Source of the DNA: Mimachlamys varia
Taxonomy: Eukaryota; Mollusca; Bivalvia; Pectinida; Pectinidae
Assembly (NCBI GenBank): GCA_947623455.1
Contig: OX392536.1
Location: 9,233,282-9,297,281 of the forward strand
DNA length: 64,000 nucleotides
Reading direction: 5' to 3'
Shown piece by piece: positions 25,320-35,925 of the stretch. The notes beneath the pieces are model-generated. The model saw nothing but the letters and a program-made list of their open reading frames with translations, did not search any database and was not told the origin of the DNA. The position numbers and the translations under genes were made by a program. Every line of letters begins with the position of its first letter. Position 1 is the stretch's first letter.

Positions 25320-25970
25320 GACAAGAAATCTTATAACATCTGATCAAATTAATTGATGAAAGCAACAAATACCAGAGAGGGGAACCTAGTACACCAAGTA
25401 ACTTCAGTTATGAGAACAGAAAAGAGGACAGAGAAAGAAAACTTAAATCAAGGCAAATTAACAACAGTCTCAAACACATACACACAAAAATAACATAAAC
25501 GTTAGACCTAACTTGAACATGAATATTTCTAAATCAACATGCATCGAATTCCTCCATATCATAATAACTGAGAAATGATGACCATGTTATAACCTGAAGA
25601 AATTTCATTGTCATCATGAGGCTATCCGATCAAAGCTTCAATAGATACTTCTCAGGTGAAATGGGAGTGAGGAAAAGCACACAAAACCAAGAAAACGTTA
25701 CATTTACAAGGTTACATGAAAAATAAAATTATATCAGCACTGTTTTCCCCTGCATCAAGCTTTGATGGGTAAATATGATTTGAAGATAAAACAACATTAG
25801 CACTGTTCTTCCTGTATCAAGCTTTGATGGACATGATGATACAAAAATAATAGACCCATAAAATAACCGATCAGAAAGATTGTTATTAATTTGAAAGGTG
25901 AAAAAATGTCATAACTTGAAGTCGAAATAACATTTAATTGACAACTCAATCCCCAACCTTATTTATCTTG
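25320..25970. other. Unannotated
   Basis: AT-rich with a two-fold echo of GCACTGTT(T/C)T...TGTATCAAGCTTTGATGG at about 25737 and 25800. Nothing else. Confidence 0.4.
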
Positions 25971-25971
25971 C

Positions 25972-26370
25972 TGTGAGGGGTACATGTATGTAGCTATAAC
26001 TCAAGATAAAATACTTCAACACTCTGTCCCCGTGTCTAGCTGTGAGGGCTATGTAGGTATGACTCAAGATAAAATACTTCAACACTCTGTCCCCGTGTCT
26101 AGCTGTGAGGGGTATGTAGGTATGACTCAAGATAAAATAACATATCAACACTCTGTCCCCGTGTCTAGCTGTGAGGAGTATGTAGGTATGACTCAAGATA
26201 AAATAACATCAACACTCTGTCCCCGTATCTAGCTGGGAGGTATATATAGGTATGACTCAAGATAAAATAACATCAACACTCTGTCCCTGTGTCTAGCTGT
26301 GAGGGGTATGTAGGTATGACTCAAAATAAAATAACATCAACACTCTGTCCCTGTATCTAGCTGTGACCGG
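25972..26370. repeat. 63-bp minisatellite, about 6 copies
   Basis: Unit ACTCAAGATAAAATAACATC...ACACTCTGTCCCCGTGTCTA...GCTGTGAGGGGTATGTAGGT, period 63 (25999, 26062). Because 63 is a multiple of 3, frames stay open on both strands; these are not genes. It ends about 90 bases before duplication copy B begins. Confidence 0.95.
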
Positions 26371-27991
26371 GACACAACATGATGCCATTTCTTGAACTCA
26401 GTTTGCAAATTTGAGTGTGACATGCGCAAGGCAACACAACACCTACTTTAATCTAACTCTTGTGTCCAACCTCTGTCATCCAATCATTCTGCAGCAGAAA
26501 CAAAAACTAAATTAAAATTACAGATATACAGACAGCCAACGACACAATAAACATACATACAAACCATATCATTTCCATTCTGATTCATTAAAATACTTTA
26601 GATTTTACCACTTGTTTACTTATCTCTTGTTTATTGTGGAATTTTGACAATTGTTTGAGAAAAAGTGTACTACACTTTGGTAAATTATAAACATCACACA
26701 AATCTTGAATTTTGAAATAAAAAATCTTTTGAACAATTTTGATGAATCAGATGGATAAAGAGACATATAATCCAGTGTTTACTGGTGCGGTGTGGTGACC
26801 ATGACAACAGACAGATAAGTAAATCAGCCATGTGTTAAAATAAAAAAAAAATACAGAAGTATCAGAATGAAACTTAAAATCTCAAATAAATCAAAACTAT
26901 TTCTGATGTCATTATTGTGTAACTTTAAGAATTCTAACAGATTATGCGATAAAATTTGGGTAAGGTTTCGGGCCTTTTTCTGTATGTGAAAATATTTCAA
27001 TCAATATACATCAAAGGGTCCAAGTCAATAGTTAACACATATTTAGTATACCATGCTTTATATTTACAGAGTTAAAAATCTGTGTCAATAAATGACACAT
27101 ATATTATATAAATTGTGTCAATTATATAAATTGTCTGTGTCAATTTTACATGAACATTACACTTTACAAGTTTGTCCAACAACTTTACACAGATATAACA
27201 TTATCACCTGCATCAAATGGACATACACATCACACTTTACAAGTTTGTCTAATAAATTAAACTTTCCATTAAAACATGACACTGTCTACAGTATTGGTGG
27301 GAGCACTAAGAAAAACACATTTGATCGCAGTATCTACGTCACAAATACTAGAACCCGTTAATGGACAACACACACACGTCATGTTAAGAACAGGTAACAG
27401 TTTTCCCGGAGTATGTTGTAGCTAGCAGGATATACGGACATGCAATCTTCACAGGTTTTAATTATATAACCACTCTGACATAACACTAGATATATAATAT
27501 ATAGGCAGATCATAATACAATAGTTTCTCAGAGCTATACTGGACTGGGTTATTTTTTTGTTATTATGATTTTGCTGATGAAATGAATTGAATTGCAATCC
27601 AAACTAAAAGTTTTAGCCTAGTGAAAACTCGTGGTCTACACCTACCGTATCTACTGTATATGTGTCTGACTACCGGGATATGTATTAACTATTCAGCCTA
27701 AGACTCTCGTTTCAATGGCCCTATGATTTCCCCAAAGGTACAGATTCAGAGTTCATAGAGCTACAAAAAGATCATGCATAATGTAGAAAGATTTTGAAAA
27801 AATGTTAAAAAAATATTAAGATGAATTTTGATTGGTTAAGTAAAAATTAAAAAAAAAAAAAGGAAGTTTCAAATCATAATAAAATGAAAAAACAAATTAA
27901 AATGAAACTGCAGTGCAGGAGTTAAAAGAGAAAATATCGGAAAAGTTGGCCATAAAAGTCCAACTCACCCTGGTCTCGGTGCGCGGTCTCG

Positions 27992-28038
27992 TCACGGAGC
28001 GGACTTGAGATAATTTAGGGCCATCATTCCGCCGACAC
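27992..28038 (-). CDS. TIA1: Candidate last coding exon, copy B (ends ...ALNYLKSAP)
   Basis: Joined in phase 1 to the 113-nt exon, this gives GVGGMMALNYLKSAP and a TGA stop. The acceptor is a CT-rich tract ending TTGGGGCAG. A consensus donor (CAGG|GTGAGT) follows the stop 23 bases later, at about 27968, so the exon could also have a 3'UTR intron. The local base composition is GC-rich against AT-rich surroundings. No family motif confirms it, so it is a candidate among at least two last exons. Confidence 0.5.
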
Positions 28039-31038
28039 CTGCCCCAAGAGATAGGGAAATACTACCTCAAGCCTCATGTAAGTGGAGTACCAGGGATGTC
28101 AACATGTGGTCACACCGACAGTGTTGTCAGTGTGACAAGATGTTAACGTAACATGTTAAAACAACATCAGCTATACCTCAACATATCGACAACAAAGTTC
28201 ACGTCAACAGACACCAGTGTTAACGCGTACAAGTTGTATTTTAGCGTCTACACATCTTCAACATTAACTGGTGTCAAAATATGGTCAACAACAATAAATG
28301 TCAACATATTCTGATGTCAACATCATCTCAACGTTCAGGAAATATCGCCTAGTACAAAAACTAACAACTGAATTTAGTTTTTTCCATCAAAGTCAACTCC
28401 TCTTTTGTCTTAGACACTTCTGGGTATATCAAATAATATATATATAGAATTTAAAATCCATTCTACAGTTACGGAAGACTTAACCACAGAGAACAAACGA
28501 AGCACTGATGTTACAAACTGAACAACTGATAATTTGATGGAGACGAATGTAGGAATCCAATCGAGCCCTGACAAATGACAAAGTCAAATTATTCTCTTAA
28601 CAAATCCTTGAAATTTAAAAACTACACCCTCAGTCCAGCTTTTAAAGACCCTAATATTCATAGTAGAGTGCAGTGTTAATTTCTTGTTTCCGTAAGAGAA
28701 GGTACCGAGTACTCATAGGGTTAGTTTTACGCCCACTGTTTTTTTTTTCAAGCCTAAAGCATTATAGGGTTAGTATTGGTCTAGATGCAGAACTCTTTGG
28801 AAAGGAATTATTGAAGGAAAGTTGTTAAACCTTATAAATACAATAAGTAACGAAACACCCATGTCATCACTACCGACTAGCAGAAGTATACGTGACGTAA
28901 AAACAAAAAGGTCAAGTCTATAGGGTGTACAAGATATTGGACTATTTCCACAACTACACACACATACAAATCTCACCAGAATCAATTTCTAACCAAAAAA
29001 GCTGCAGATTTGTCAGAAGCATTAAAATACAGTACCTGGGTAGTGTATAATCAGGAATATATATTCACCTAAACTAGCCGAACTTTTCAATGTATACGCA
29101 ACATACTTTGAGATTTTGTTCATTTCATCAACAAAGGGACTATCACACAACATTGTGAGTATAGTAAAAACAATCAGGAATGATTTAGTTTGGAAAAGAC
29201 AAAAAAAAACGACATTAATTAATTTAAAGAAATGCACACATAACACACAAGGCAAACCAAGCAGTGATCAGACACAGAAGGAAGCGACTACACAGCCACA
29301 GGTTACTCAGCTCATCGTACAACATCACAACAGATCGGAATGAAGCAGTGTACGGGGTAGATATTGTTTAAATTCAAAGTTAAAATACTGGGGAGAAAAA
29401 TTCAAAAAAATAATTTTGAAAAATAAAAAAAGAAAGGCAATGAATTAATTGAATAATTAAAAAAAGAAATTGCTCTCTTAATTTGAAATGCAGACAACTG
29501 ATGAATAACACATTCATCCCAGAGGGCACAGTTGAACACTTCTAATTCAAAAGTTGGACATTTTTTAATGATACAAATCAGAACAGCCTGAAAAGTAATA
29601 TTTTTATTAGCTGCGAAAACGAGTAACATGAACTGAGTAATTGAGGGCGGAGTCAAACACAACTATACACAGAAGGCATACAGTGACAGATTCAGGGGGC
29701 GGGGTCAGGGCTGGAAATCTACATCAACATGGAGTGGGCACGGCAGTATTTCCAACCTTTGACCCTATACATGTTAGCAACAGGTCAAACTAGCCTGATA
29801 TATTGTACCCAGCATGCACTTGTCCCTTCCCACAATGCTAAGCATCAGTCTAATCTGCATTCAATTTTCATGAATTGCAAAAAAAGTCTGTTCCCCTATA
29901 CTTTGGAAGGTACATTTAATCAATTACTTCAGCGTAGTCTAGTACATGTTTATTTTTGTATATTTTTCTAATTTGTTATAAGCACAATTCTCACCCTTAT
30001 CCTCTATCTACCAGTATCATTCTATGAAATAGGATATTTTAATCTCCTTCAACATGTTCAATTCAGTGTTGTTTCAACAGAGTACCATCATCTTTCATGA
30101 AATTACATCCGCCTCCATACTTTTTTCTCTCTCTTGAAAATGAATCCATGAATTGATATAAATCAACCTATGAATAATATTTAAAATTTTGTTTCAAAAA
30201 ATCATTTTACCATTTTAACCAGTAACTTTGTACCCATGTTTAACGATCAGTGCTGCCCCAGCCAGATACAATCGATACACAGAATATATAGCTATGTAGT
30301 ACTAGGTCGTATACAGGATTAAAATTAACAGGCATTCTGGCAGATTTCTCCCTTGCATTTAAACAATGTTCTGCACATTTTGAACTTTTTAAAATTATTA
30401 TTCAATTGTATATTAAAAATATTAATCATTCAAATTTTTGGTCAAATGTATCGACTTTGAATCCAGTTTTCTTATTTTTATTCCACAATGCAAGGGAGAT
30501 AACTAGTATTGCCCCACCACACATGGACATTTTTATTGACCTGTTTCCACGCCTTCATCTGAAATTCACATAAATCGTCCGTAAAGCATTGTACTGGACA
30601 TTTAAGAACCTAAACAAATAGATTTTGGGAAGAATCATTAACATTACCAGTAATTAATGTAACGGTGCACTTTCTATCAACAAAGATAACAAAGTCGCAA
30701 TCAAAACTTGTTTGAAAAAGTTTCCCCTTTATGAAAGCCAAGCACTAGTGTGTTAAAAATGCTCAAGTTTGCGAGAAAAAAAATAATAGAGAAATACAAA
30801 GCCATAAAGACTGAGCTCTTTTGACAGGCAATGGTACGCTACACGAAATGTGCAAAATATCTGCACAGAAAATGAATTTCAATCTTTATAACTCCAAGTG
30901 CATTTTTCTAAATATCAGTTAAGATTTGAATCCCGCCTAGAAATTAAAAATTAAAAGTAATATCTAAAAGTTCATGCAAAAAGAGAAATAAAAGAAACAA
31001 AATATTGATACACAATAGAAGTGAAATACTTGATAATA

Positions 31039-31140
31039 CAGTGTAACCTATCTAAACTGTAGAACCCAATCGTCTGGTTACTGTGTTGAGGGACAAATGA
31101 TGTCACTCTGGTGCGTGTTCAGTTTAGACAGGTTTCACTG
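31039..31140. mobile_element. 102-bp TIR element (MITE), copy B
   Basis: Same element as 4665-4766, carried by the segmental duplication, with TA flanks preserved. Confidence 0.75.
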
Positions 31141-31185
31141 TACATGCTAAAGAAGAAAATGGAGCCTGGATATTATGGGATGTAC

Positions 31186-31298
31186 CTTGCTGCATCGGAT
31201 ATCCCATCATGCCTGGTTGCTGGCCGTTGAACTGCTGCTGTTGGCCCGGTTGCATCTGGACCTGTCCCCACTGTTGGACAGCTGCCGGCACGTTCATA
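31186..31298 (-). CDS. TIA1: TIA1-like exon, copy B: prion-like tail part 2
   Basis: 113-nt exon, phase 2 to phase 1. It encodes MNVPAAVQQWGQVQMQPGQQ, then QQFNGQQPGMMGYPMQQ. The acceptor GGTTACAG lies directly in a 29-bp minisatellite. The donor is CAAG|GTACAT, a moderate site. If the donor is not used, the frame continues for about 20 codons (TSHNIQAPFSSLACTVKPV) to a stop formed by the end of a 102-bp TIR element. Phase 1 at the end permits splicing to 28038, to 25306, or onto copy A's 85-nt exon. Confidence 0.85.
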
Positions 31299-31565
31299 CT
31301 GTAACCATAGCAACCAACATAGACATTCAGTTACCATTACAACCAACATTACCATTCAGTTACCATAGCAACCAACAGACATTTAATTACCATATCAACT
31401 TATATAGAGATTCAGTTACCATAGCAACTAACATAGACATCGTGTTACCACAGTAACCAATATAAACATTCAGTTACCATAGCAACCAACAAACACATTC
31501 AATTACCACAGCAACTAACATAGACATTCAGTAACCAATGTAAATGCTCAGTTACCATAGCACTA
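31299..31565. repeat. 29-bp minisatellite next to a splice acceptor, copy B
   Basis: Duplicate of 4925-5200 with minor substitutions. Confidence 0.85.
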
Positions 31566-31751
31566 GAATATCAACAACTTGTCAAACAGTTGAATGGATA
31601 TGGGATTCATTGTTAATAATTTTTTCCCATTATTAAGACTTCTTGTATTTTTTCTCCTTTTCGAACGTTTTACTTTTCTAGATTAGAGCCTACCTACCTG
31701 AGTTATGCTATGACCTTAACCTACCTGAGATCTGCTATGACCTTGACCTAC

Positions 31752-31942
31752 CTGTATGTCTGGTAGTTGTAGCCTGCTGGCCACTGGTTAATACCTCCAG
31801 CCTGCATGTAGCTGCCCTGTGCCATGTTCTGGTAGGCCCCTGGGAAGTAATAGCCCATGTTGAAGTACGGAGAGTAGGAGGAGGGCGAGCTGGTGGAGTA
31901 CTGCTGCTGCGGACTCTGCTGGGCGGGACTGTTCTGTGTGGG
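31752..31942 (-). CDS. TIA1: TIA1-like exon, copy B: prion-like tail part 1
   Basis: 191-nt exon, phase 0 to phase 2. The residues are dominated by Q, S, Y, P, M, G and A, for example SPQQQYSTSSPSSYSPYFNM, then GYYFPGAYQNMAQGSYMQAG and INQWPAGYNYQTYR. It matches the family's C-terminal aggregation-prone region, which drives stress-granule assembly. The acceptor is TGATCCACAG, with a weak pyrimidine tract, and the donor ACAG|GTAGGT. The upstream flank differs slightly from copy A (one small indel near 31955); the exon is identical. Confidence 0.88.
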
Positions 31943-32039
31943 CTGTGGATCAGATCATGTTGATATCGTCAAATATTCACAACATCAGAAATAAATACAA
32001 TCTTCAGGTAGTTTATTCATATTAAACAATAACTGTGGT

Positions 32040-32135
32040 GTTTTAAGGACACGTTTTGATGGTGGGGGAAAGCAAGCTGGAGTACCAGAAGAACGACCAG
32101 TAACCCATGGCCATTATCTGGTGACAGCCCTATGT
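32040..32135 (-). mobile_element. Diverged SINE 3' fragment, copy B
   Basis: Duplicate of 5665-5760. Confidence 0.5.
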
Positions 32136-33073
32136 AGACCTTGAACCAGCCACTAAAGGCTACTTATCCTAGATGGTCAGACTTTCTTCCATAACAAACA
32201 AGCCAATTAACCAAATATAAGCATGAATTTGTATTTCCATATTTGTATTTCAACCAAAACATTTTTGTTTTCATTGCACTTCAAAAACGGCAGAAATTTA
32301 TTTATGAGAAACTAAAAGAATATAGGCGACTCAAAAAACATATATCTTCCTATTGAGCGATATATCAATGAAAAACCTATTAAGTATAGATATTAACCAA
32401 CACAAGTGGTGATTTCAGAAGAAAATTTTAAGAGTGGCCGGGTCGCCGCCAGTACATGTGTAGTCTTGACGCCACACTTGTACTTATCGAGACAAATCGT
32501 GACGAAAGTTGTGAAGCCAGTGACGGAGGGCTGATGACACCATCAATCAAATGCCTGTAATTTAGCCATCATCGAAGCGATTCCTCACACTATACGTAAT
32601 CGTGGGGCCAATAACAATTACGCTCAAGCCGTACCGGCCCTAGCGGGGACCCCATTACTCAATCCACGACTGGACATCACCGGTAGTTAGCTTCATTCCG
32701 TATCCACATTGTTATTCTCAACATCTAATTTTTTAAAGAAAATCAATATCTTTGTGTTAAAGGTTTCAAAAGTACTGGCCAGGATCCAAAACTTCAAAAA
32801 TATCAATAAGTTTTCCGGTAAGATTCTTAAAATCGCAGATATTGCGCGAGTATGATAGAAGCCGACAGATTTGATGGTGACCAGATATTCTGATGTGTGC
32901 TAGACAGATCATCATCTAGTACAATTCTGTCTGGCTGTCGAAGCGGTCGTGGGACAAGCACGTCCAGGAGTGGTCACAGCCTGGGACCAACATGTCCAGG
33001 AGTGGTCACCAGGGGTGTGGCAGTGCCCCCAGTGTTGTTCTGACTAAGAGTGAGGAGTAGAGGGGGTATTTAC

Positions 33074-33215
33074 CAGGGGTGTGGCAGTGCCCCCAGTGCT
33101 GTTCTGGCTAGGGTCGTTGGACTCTTTTCCCCAGGAACACTTCACTTGTTGGTCGTTCACCATTGTACCATGAACTGAACAGATCGCTTGAGCAGCTGCT
33201 TCTTTTGTGGAAAAT
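33074..33215 (-). CDS. TIA1: TIA1-like exon, copy B: end of RRM3
   Basis: 142-nt exon, phase 2 to phase 0. It encodes FSTKEAAAQAICSVHGTMVN, then DQQVKCSWGKESNDPSQNST and GGTATPL. The VKC-WGKE motif closing RRM3 is diagnostic for TIA proteins. It then enters the low-complexity tail. The acceptor is a T-rich tract ending TTTTTTTCAG and the donor CTG|GTAAAT. A second, partial copy of the exon end lies 64 bases downstream. The sequence is identical by eye to 6696-6837. Confidence 0.93.
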
Positions 33216-33653
33216 CTGAAAAAAACAACAACATATTTTTAACAGAAAAACAACGGAAATATGAAAACATTCTTCAACTGTTTTTTATCACACAAAAAAA
33301 ACAACCCAATTTTTATCCTCTTGATATGTTAAAACCTACAAAGTTTGAAAGAAATTAATGTAAAGAGAAATAACTCTTCCAATTATTGGAAAATCAATGT
33401 TCAAAAACTCAAGTTCATATCATAGTGAATAAATGTACAAACTTTGAAAGAGATAGGTTGAAAATCATGGGAGATCTCCAGACAAATAAAAGTTTAGGTC
33501 GGACGGAAAACAGCATATCATAATACGTCCCGTCAAATTTGATTGGTGTATAAAAATGACATTTTTTCTGTGACAATGAATACAAGTAGATCTTCATAAT
33601 CTTTAACTTCATTCAAAGTTTTGGTGCAAATAATTTACTCTAAGAGAGCAATT

Positions 33654-33825
33654 CAGTAGAACCTTGTTACCCGTATCTCAAACTCATCTAACTCGAAGAC
33701 CCCGTTTAATTTGAAGTCTTCTGTCGGTCCCGCCATGCTTTGCACTAGCTTTTCAAATTGCGTAACTCAAATAACTTGAAGTTTTACTTTGCTCCTGTCA
33801 ACTTTGAGAAAACGAGGTTCAACCG
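33654..33825. mobile_element. pogo/Tigger-like MITE, copy B
   Basis: Duplicate of 7274-7445. Confidence 0.5.
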
Positions 33826-33907
33826 TATTTTAAAAAAGAGTGAAACAGAAGTTCAAAGAAATAGGGAGGTTGAGGGGATAGAACAAAGGAGACTGGCGTA
33901 CACTTAC

Positions 33908-33992
33908 CTTATAAAAGCATAACCCTTATCTTTAAATACTCTAACTTCTTGTATTGTGCCGTATGTGTTGAATGTTTGACGTATAAGATCTT
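33908..33992 (-). CDS. TIA1: TIA1-like exon, copy B: RRM3 alpha1 to RNP1
   Basis: 85-nt exon, entered in phase 1 (G+AA gives Glu) and left in phase 2. It encodes [20 protein letters not shown] then [13 protein letters not shown](I/V)RF is RNP1 of RRM3, and the LMRQTF-like helix matches the family. The acceptor is TTTTGCAG and the donor AAG|GTAAGTG, which is near-perfect. It belongs to duplication copy B, which directly follows the unique upstream exons and is therefore the likely default 3' end of the gene. The exon bases match those at 7528-7612. Confidence 0.92.
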
Positions 33993-34171
33993 CTGCAAAA
34001 TAAAAATGAACACACACTCAATAATAGTTGAAATCCAATCATATCACAATCATTTATAGTAGAAATGGAAATTAATATATCACAATCATTAATAGTAGAA
34101 ATTTAGCTTAATTTTAACTGAATTAATTCAGTGCACTCCTGAAAACACATTTGAACTCATCCAATTCTTGA

Positions 34172-34377
34172 TTTTGGTTTATTTTGTTTAACGTTCTATT
34201 AACAGCCAGGGTCATTTAAGGATGTGCCAGGTTTTGGAGTGGAGGGAAAAACCACCAACCTACGGTCAGTACCTGGCAACTGCCCCAAGTGGGATTCGAA
34301 CTTGCAACCCAGAGGTGGAGGGCTGAGTGGTAGAATATCAGAACACCTTAACCATGCACTCGGCCAACGCAGCCCCT
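34172..34377 (-). mobile_element. tRNA-derived SINE
   Basis: On the minus strand it starts GGGGCTGCGTTGGCCGAGTG (A-box region), then GGTTAAGGTGTTCTGA, TACCACTCAGCCCTCCACC and AGTTCGAATCCCACTTGGGG (B box), then a non-tRNA body and the tail GTTAACAGAACGTTAAAC-like sequence ending in AAATAAACCAAAATC. This is a classic tRNA-head SINE of about 205 bp. Copy A of the duplication keeps only its last ~38 bases. Confidence 0.85.
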
Positions 34378-34980
34378 CATCACATTTAAATATCGGAATA
34401 GTTTGTTATGAAATTTCAGGGGTTAAGGATTCGCTGCAGAGATTCTGCTGCAAAACACCCCCAATAATGTGTTGGCTTTAATTGAAATTAGGGTAAAAGA
34501 TAACAGAATCAAGAAGCACGATATTTAATTAAAGAAACAGTCACAAAATGTACAAGTTTATGTGTTATGTTAAATCTTAAGAACCTATTGAGCCATCTGT
34601 TCCTTGTAAGAAAGACAAAGGGACGAGTGACAATTTTATTGATTTTAGCCATCGCCACTGAAACGTCTTCCTCTCATGGTTTTTCTTCTTGAGCAACTTT
34701 AATTGAGCAACTGAGTTGATTTGTCCCAAACATTTCGTATAACTGTATCACGAGTCCACTCAACCACGCGGACCTTGTTGTAACGTATTAACTACGGCAG
34801 TGAGTATATCTTAGGAACGTGAGAATTGTCACAGGCGGTAAGGACGTTAGTGCAATGTGCTGTTACCACGGTATCACCACTTATCCTAGCTACTTGACCA
34901 AGTCAGAGGTCCTTCGGTATAGACTTCCTAATGCACTTCTCAGACAGATCAGAACATCTTCAGAGATGTCATGTCGGGTA
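34378..34980. other. Unannotated intron sequence
   Basis: Between the SINE and the 58-bp array; no recognisable element. Confidence 0.4.
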
Positions 34981-34984
34981 AAAC

Positions 34985-35508
34985 TAACTTTAACCCTGCC
35001 AACAGGTAACTATGTATGTCTTTATTTACCCAGAAATATTTCAAAGTATCTGTCTACCAACAGGTAACTATGTATGTGTCTATTTACCCAGAAATATCTC
35101 AAGGTATCTGTCTACCAACAGGTAACTATGTATGTCTTTATTTACCCAGAAATATTTCAAGGTATCTGTCTACCAACAGGTAACTATGTATGTGTCTATT
35201 TACCCAGAAATATATCAAGGTATCTGTCTACCAACAGGTAACTATGTATGTGTCTATTTACCCAGAAATATCTCAAGGTATCTGTCTACTAACAGGTAAC
35301 TATGTATGTCTCTATTTACCCAGAAATATCTTAAGGTATCTGTCTACCAACAGGTGTATGTGTCTATTTACCCAGAAATATCTCAAGTTATCTGTCTACC
35401 AACAGGTAACTATGTATGTCTCTATTTACCCAGAAATATCTCAAGGTATCTGTCTACCAACAGGTAAGTATGTATGTCTCTATTTACCCAGAAATATCTC
35501 AAGGTAAG
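34985..35508. repeat. 58-bp minisatellite, about 9 copies
   Basis: Unit CAGGTAACTATGTATGTGTC + TATTTACCCAGAAATATCTC + AAGGTATCTGTCTACCAA, period 58 (35003, 35061, 35119). One unit has an internal deletion near 35355. The open frame over it is repeat-derived. Confidence 0.95.
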
Positions 35509-35925
35509 AACAGGTAAATCAGCAGATCCCTAACACCTGACAACTTATTGAAGGTAACTGACAGCTAAGTCACAGGTAAATACCAACAGGTAAATAATAG
35601 CAGGTAAATCAACACTAACACCTGACAACTTATTGAAGGTTACTGACAGCTAAGTCACAGGTAAATACCAACAGGTAAATAATAGCAGGTAAATCAACAC
35701 TAACAGCTGATAACTTATTGAAGGTTACCGACAGACAAGTCACAGGTAAATACCAACAGGTAAATAATAGCAGGTAAATCAACACTAACACCTGACAACT
35801 TATTGAAGATTACTGACAGCTAAGTCACAGGTAAATACCAACAAGTAAATAATAGCAGGTAAATCAACACTAACAGCTGATAACTTATTGAAGGTTACTG
35901 ACAGCTAAGTCACAGGTAACCAATA
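35509..35925. repeat. 85-bp tandem repeat, about 4-5 copies
   Basis: Unit CACAGGTAAATACCAACAGG ... ACTTATTGAAGGTTACTGAC, starts 35571, 35656, 35741, 35826 and a partial at 35911. It is rich in CAGGTAAAT and directly follows the 58-bp array, which shares the ACAGGTAA core. Confidence 0.95.

Larger units (their letters stand above)
26460..34210. repeat. Segmental duplication copy B
   Basis: Direct repeat of 1-7829 with the same order of introns, exons, TIR elements and minisatellites. The true left boundary may lie before 26460, since copy A is truncated by the window start. At the right end copy B continues into a complete SINE, where copy A breaks off. Confidence 0.97.

Noticed and set aside
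25091..25324. 77-codon minus-strand frame as a separate gene
   Set aside because: It overlaps the candidate last-exon/3'UTR region, and the phase-0 reading has no family signal; kept only as a remark under the alternative last exon.
25963..26232. Open frames on both strands
   Set aside because: The 63-bp period is a multiple of three, so both strands stay open; repeat artefact.
34172..34377. Functional tRNA gene on the minus strand
   Set aside because: A- and B-box-like motifs are present, but the sequence continues into a SINE body and the tRNA fold is degraded; it is a SINE head.
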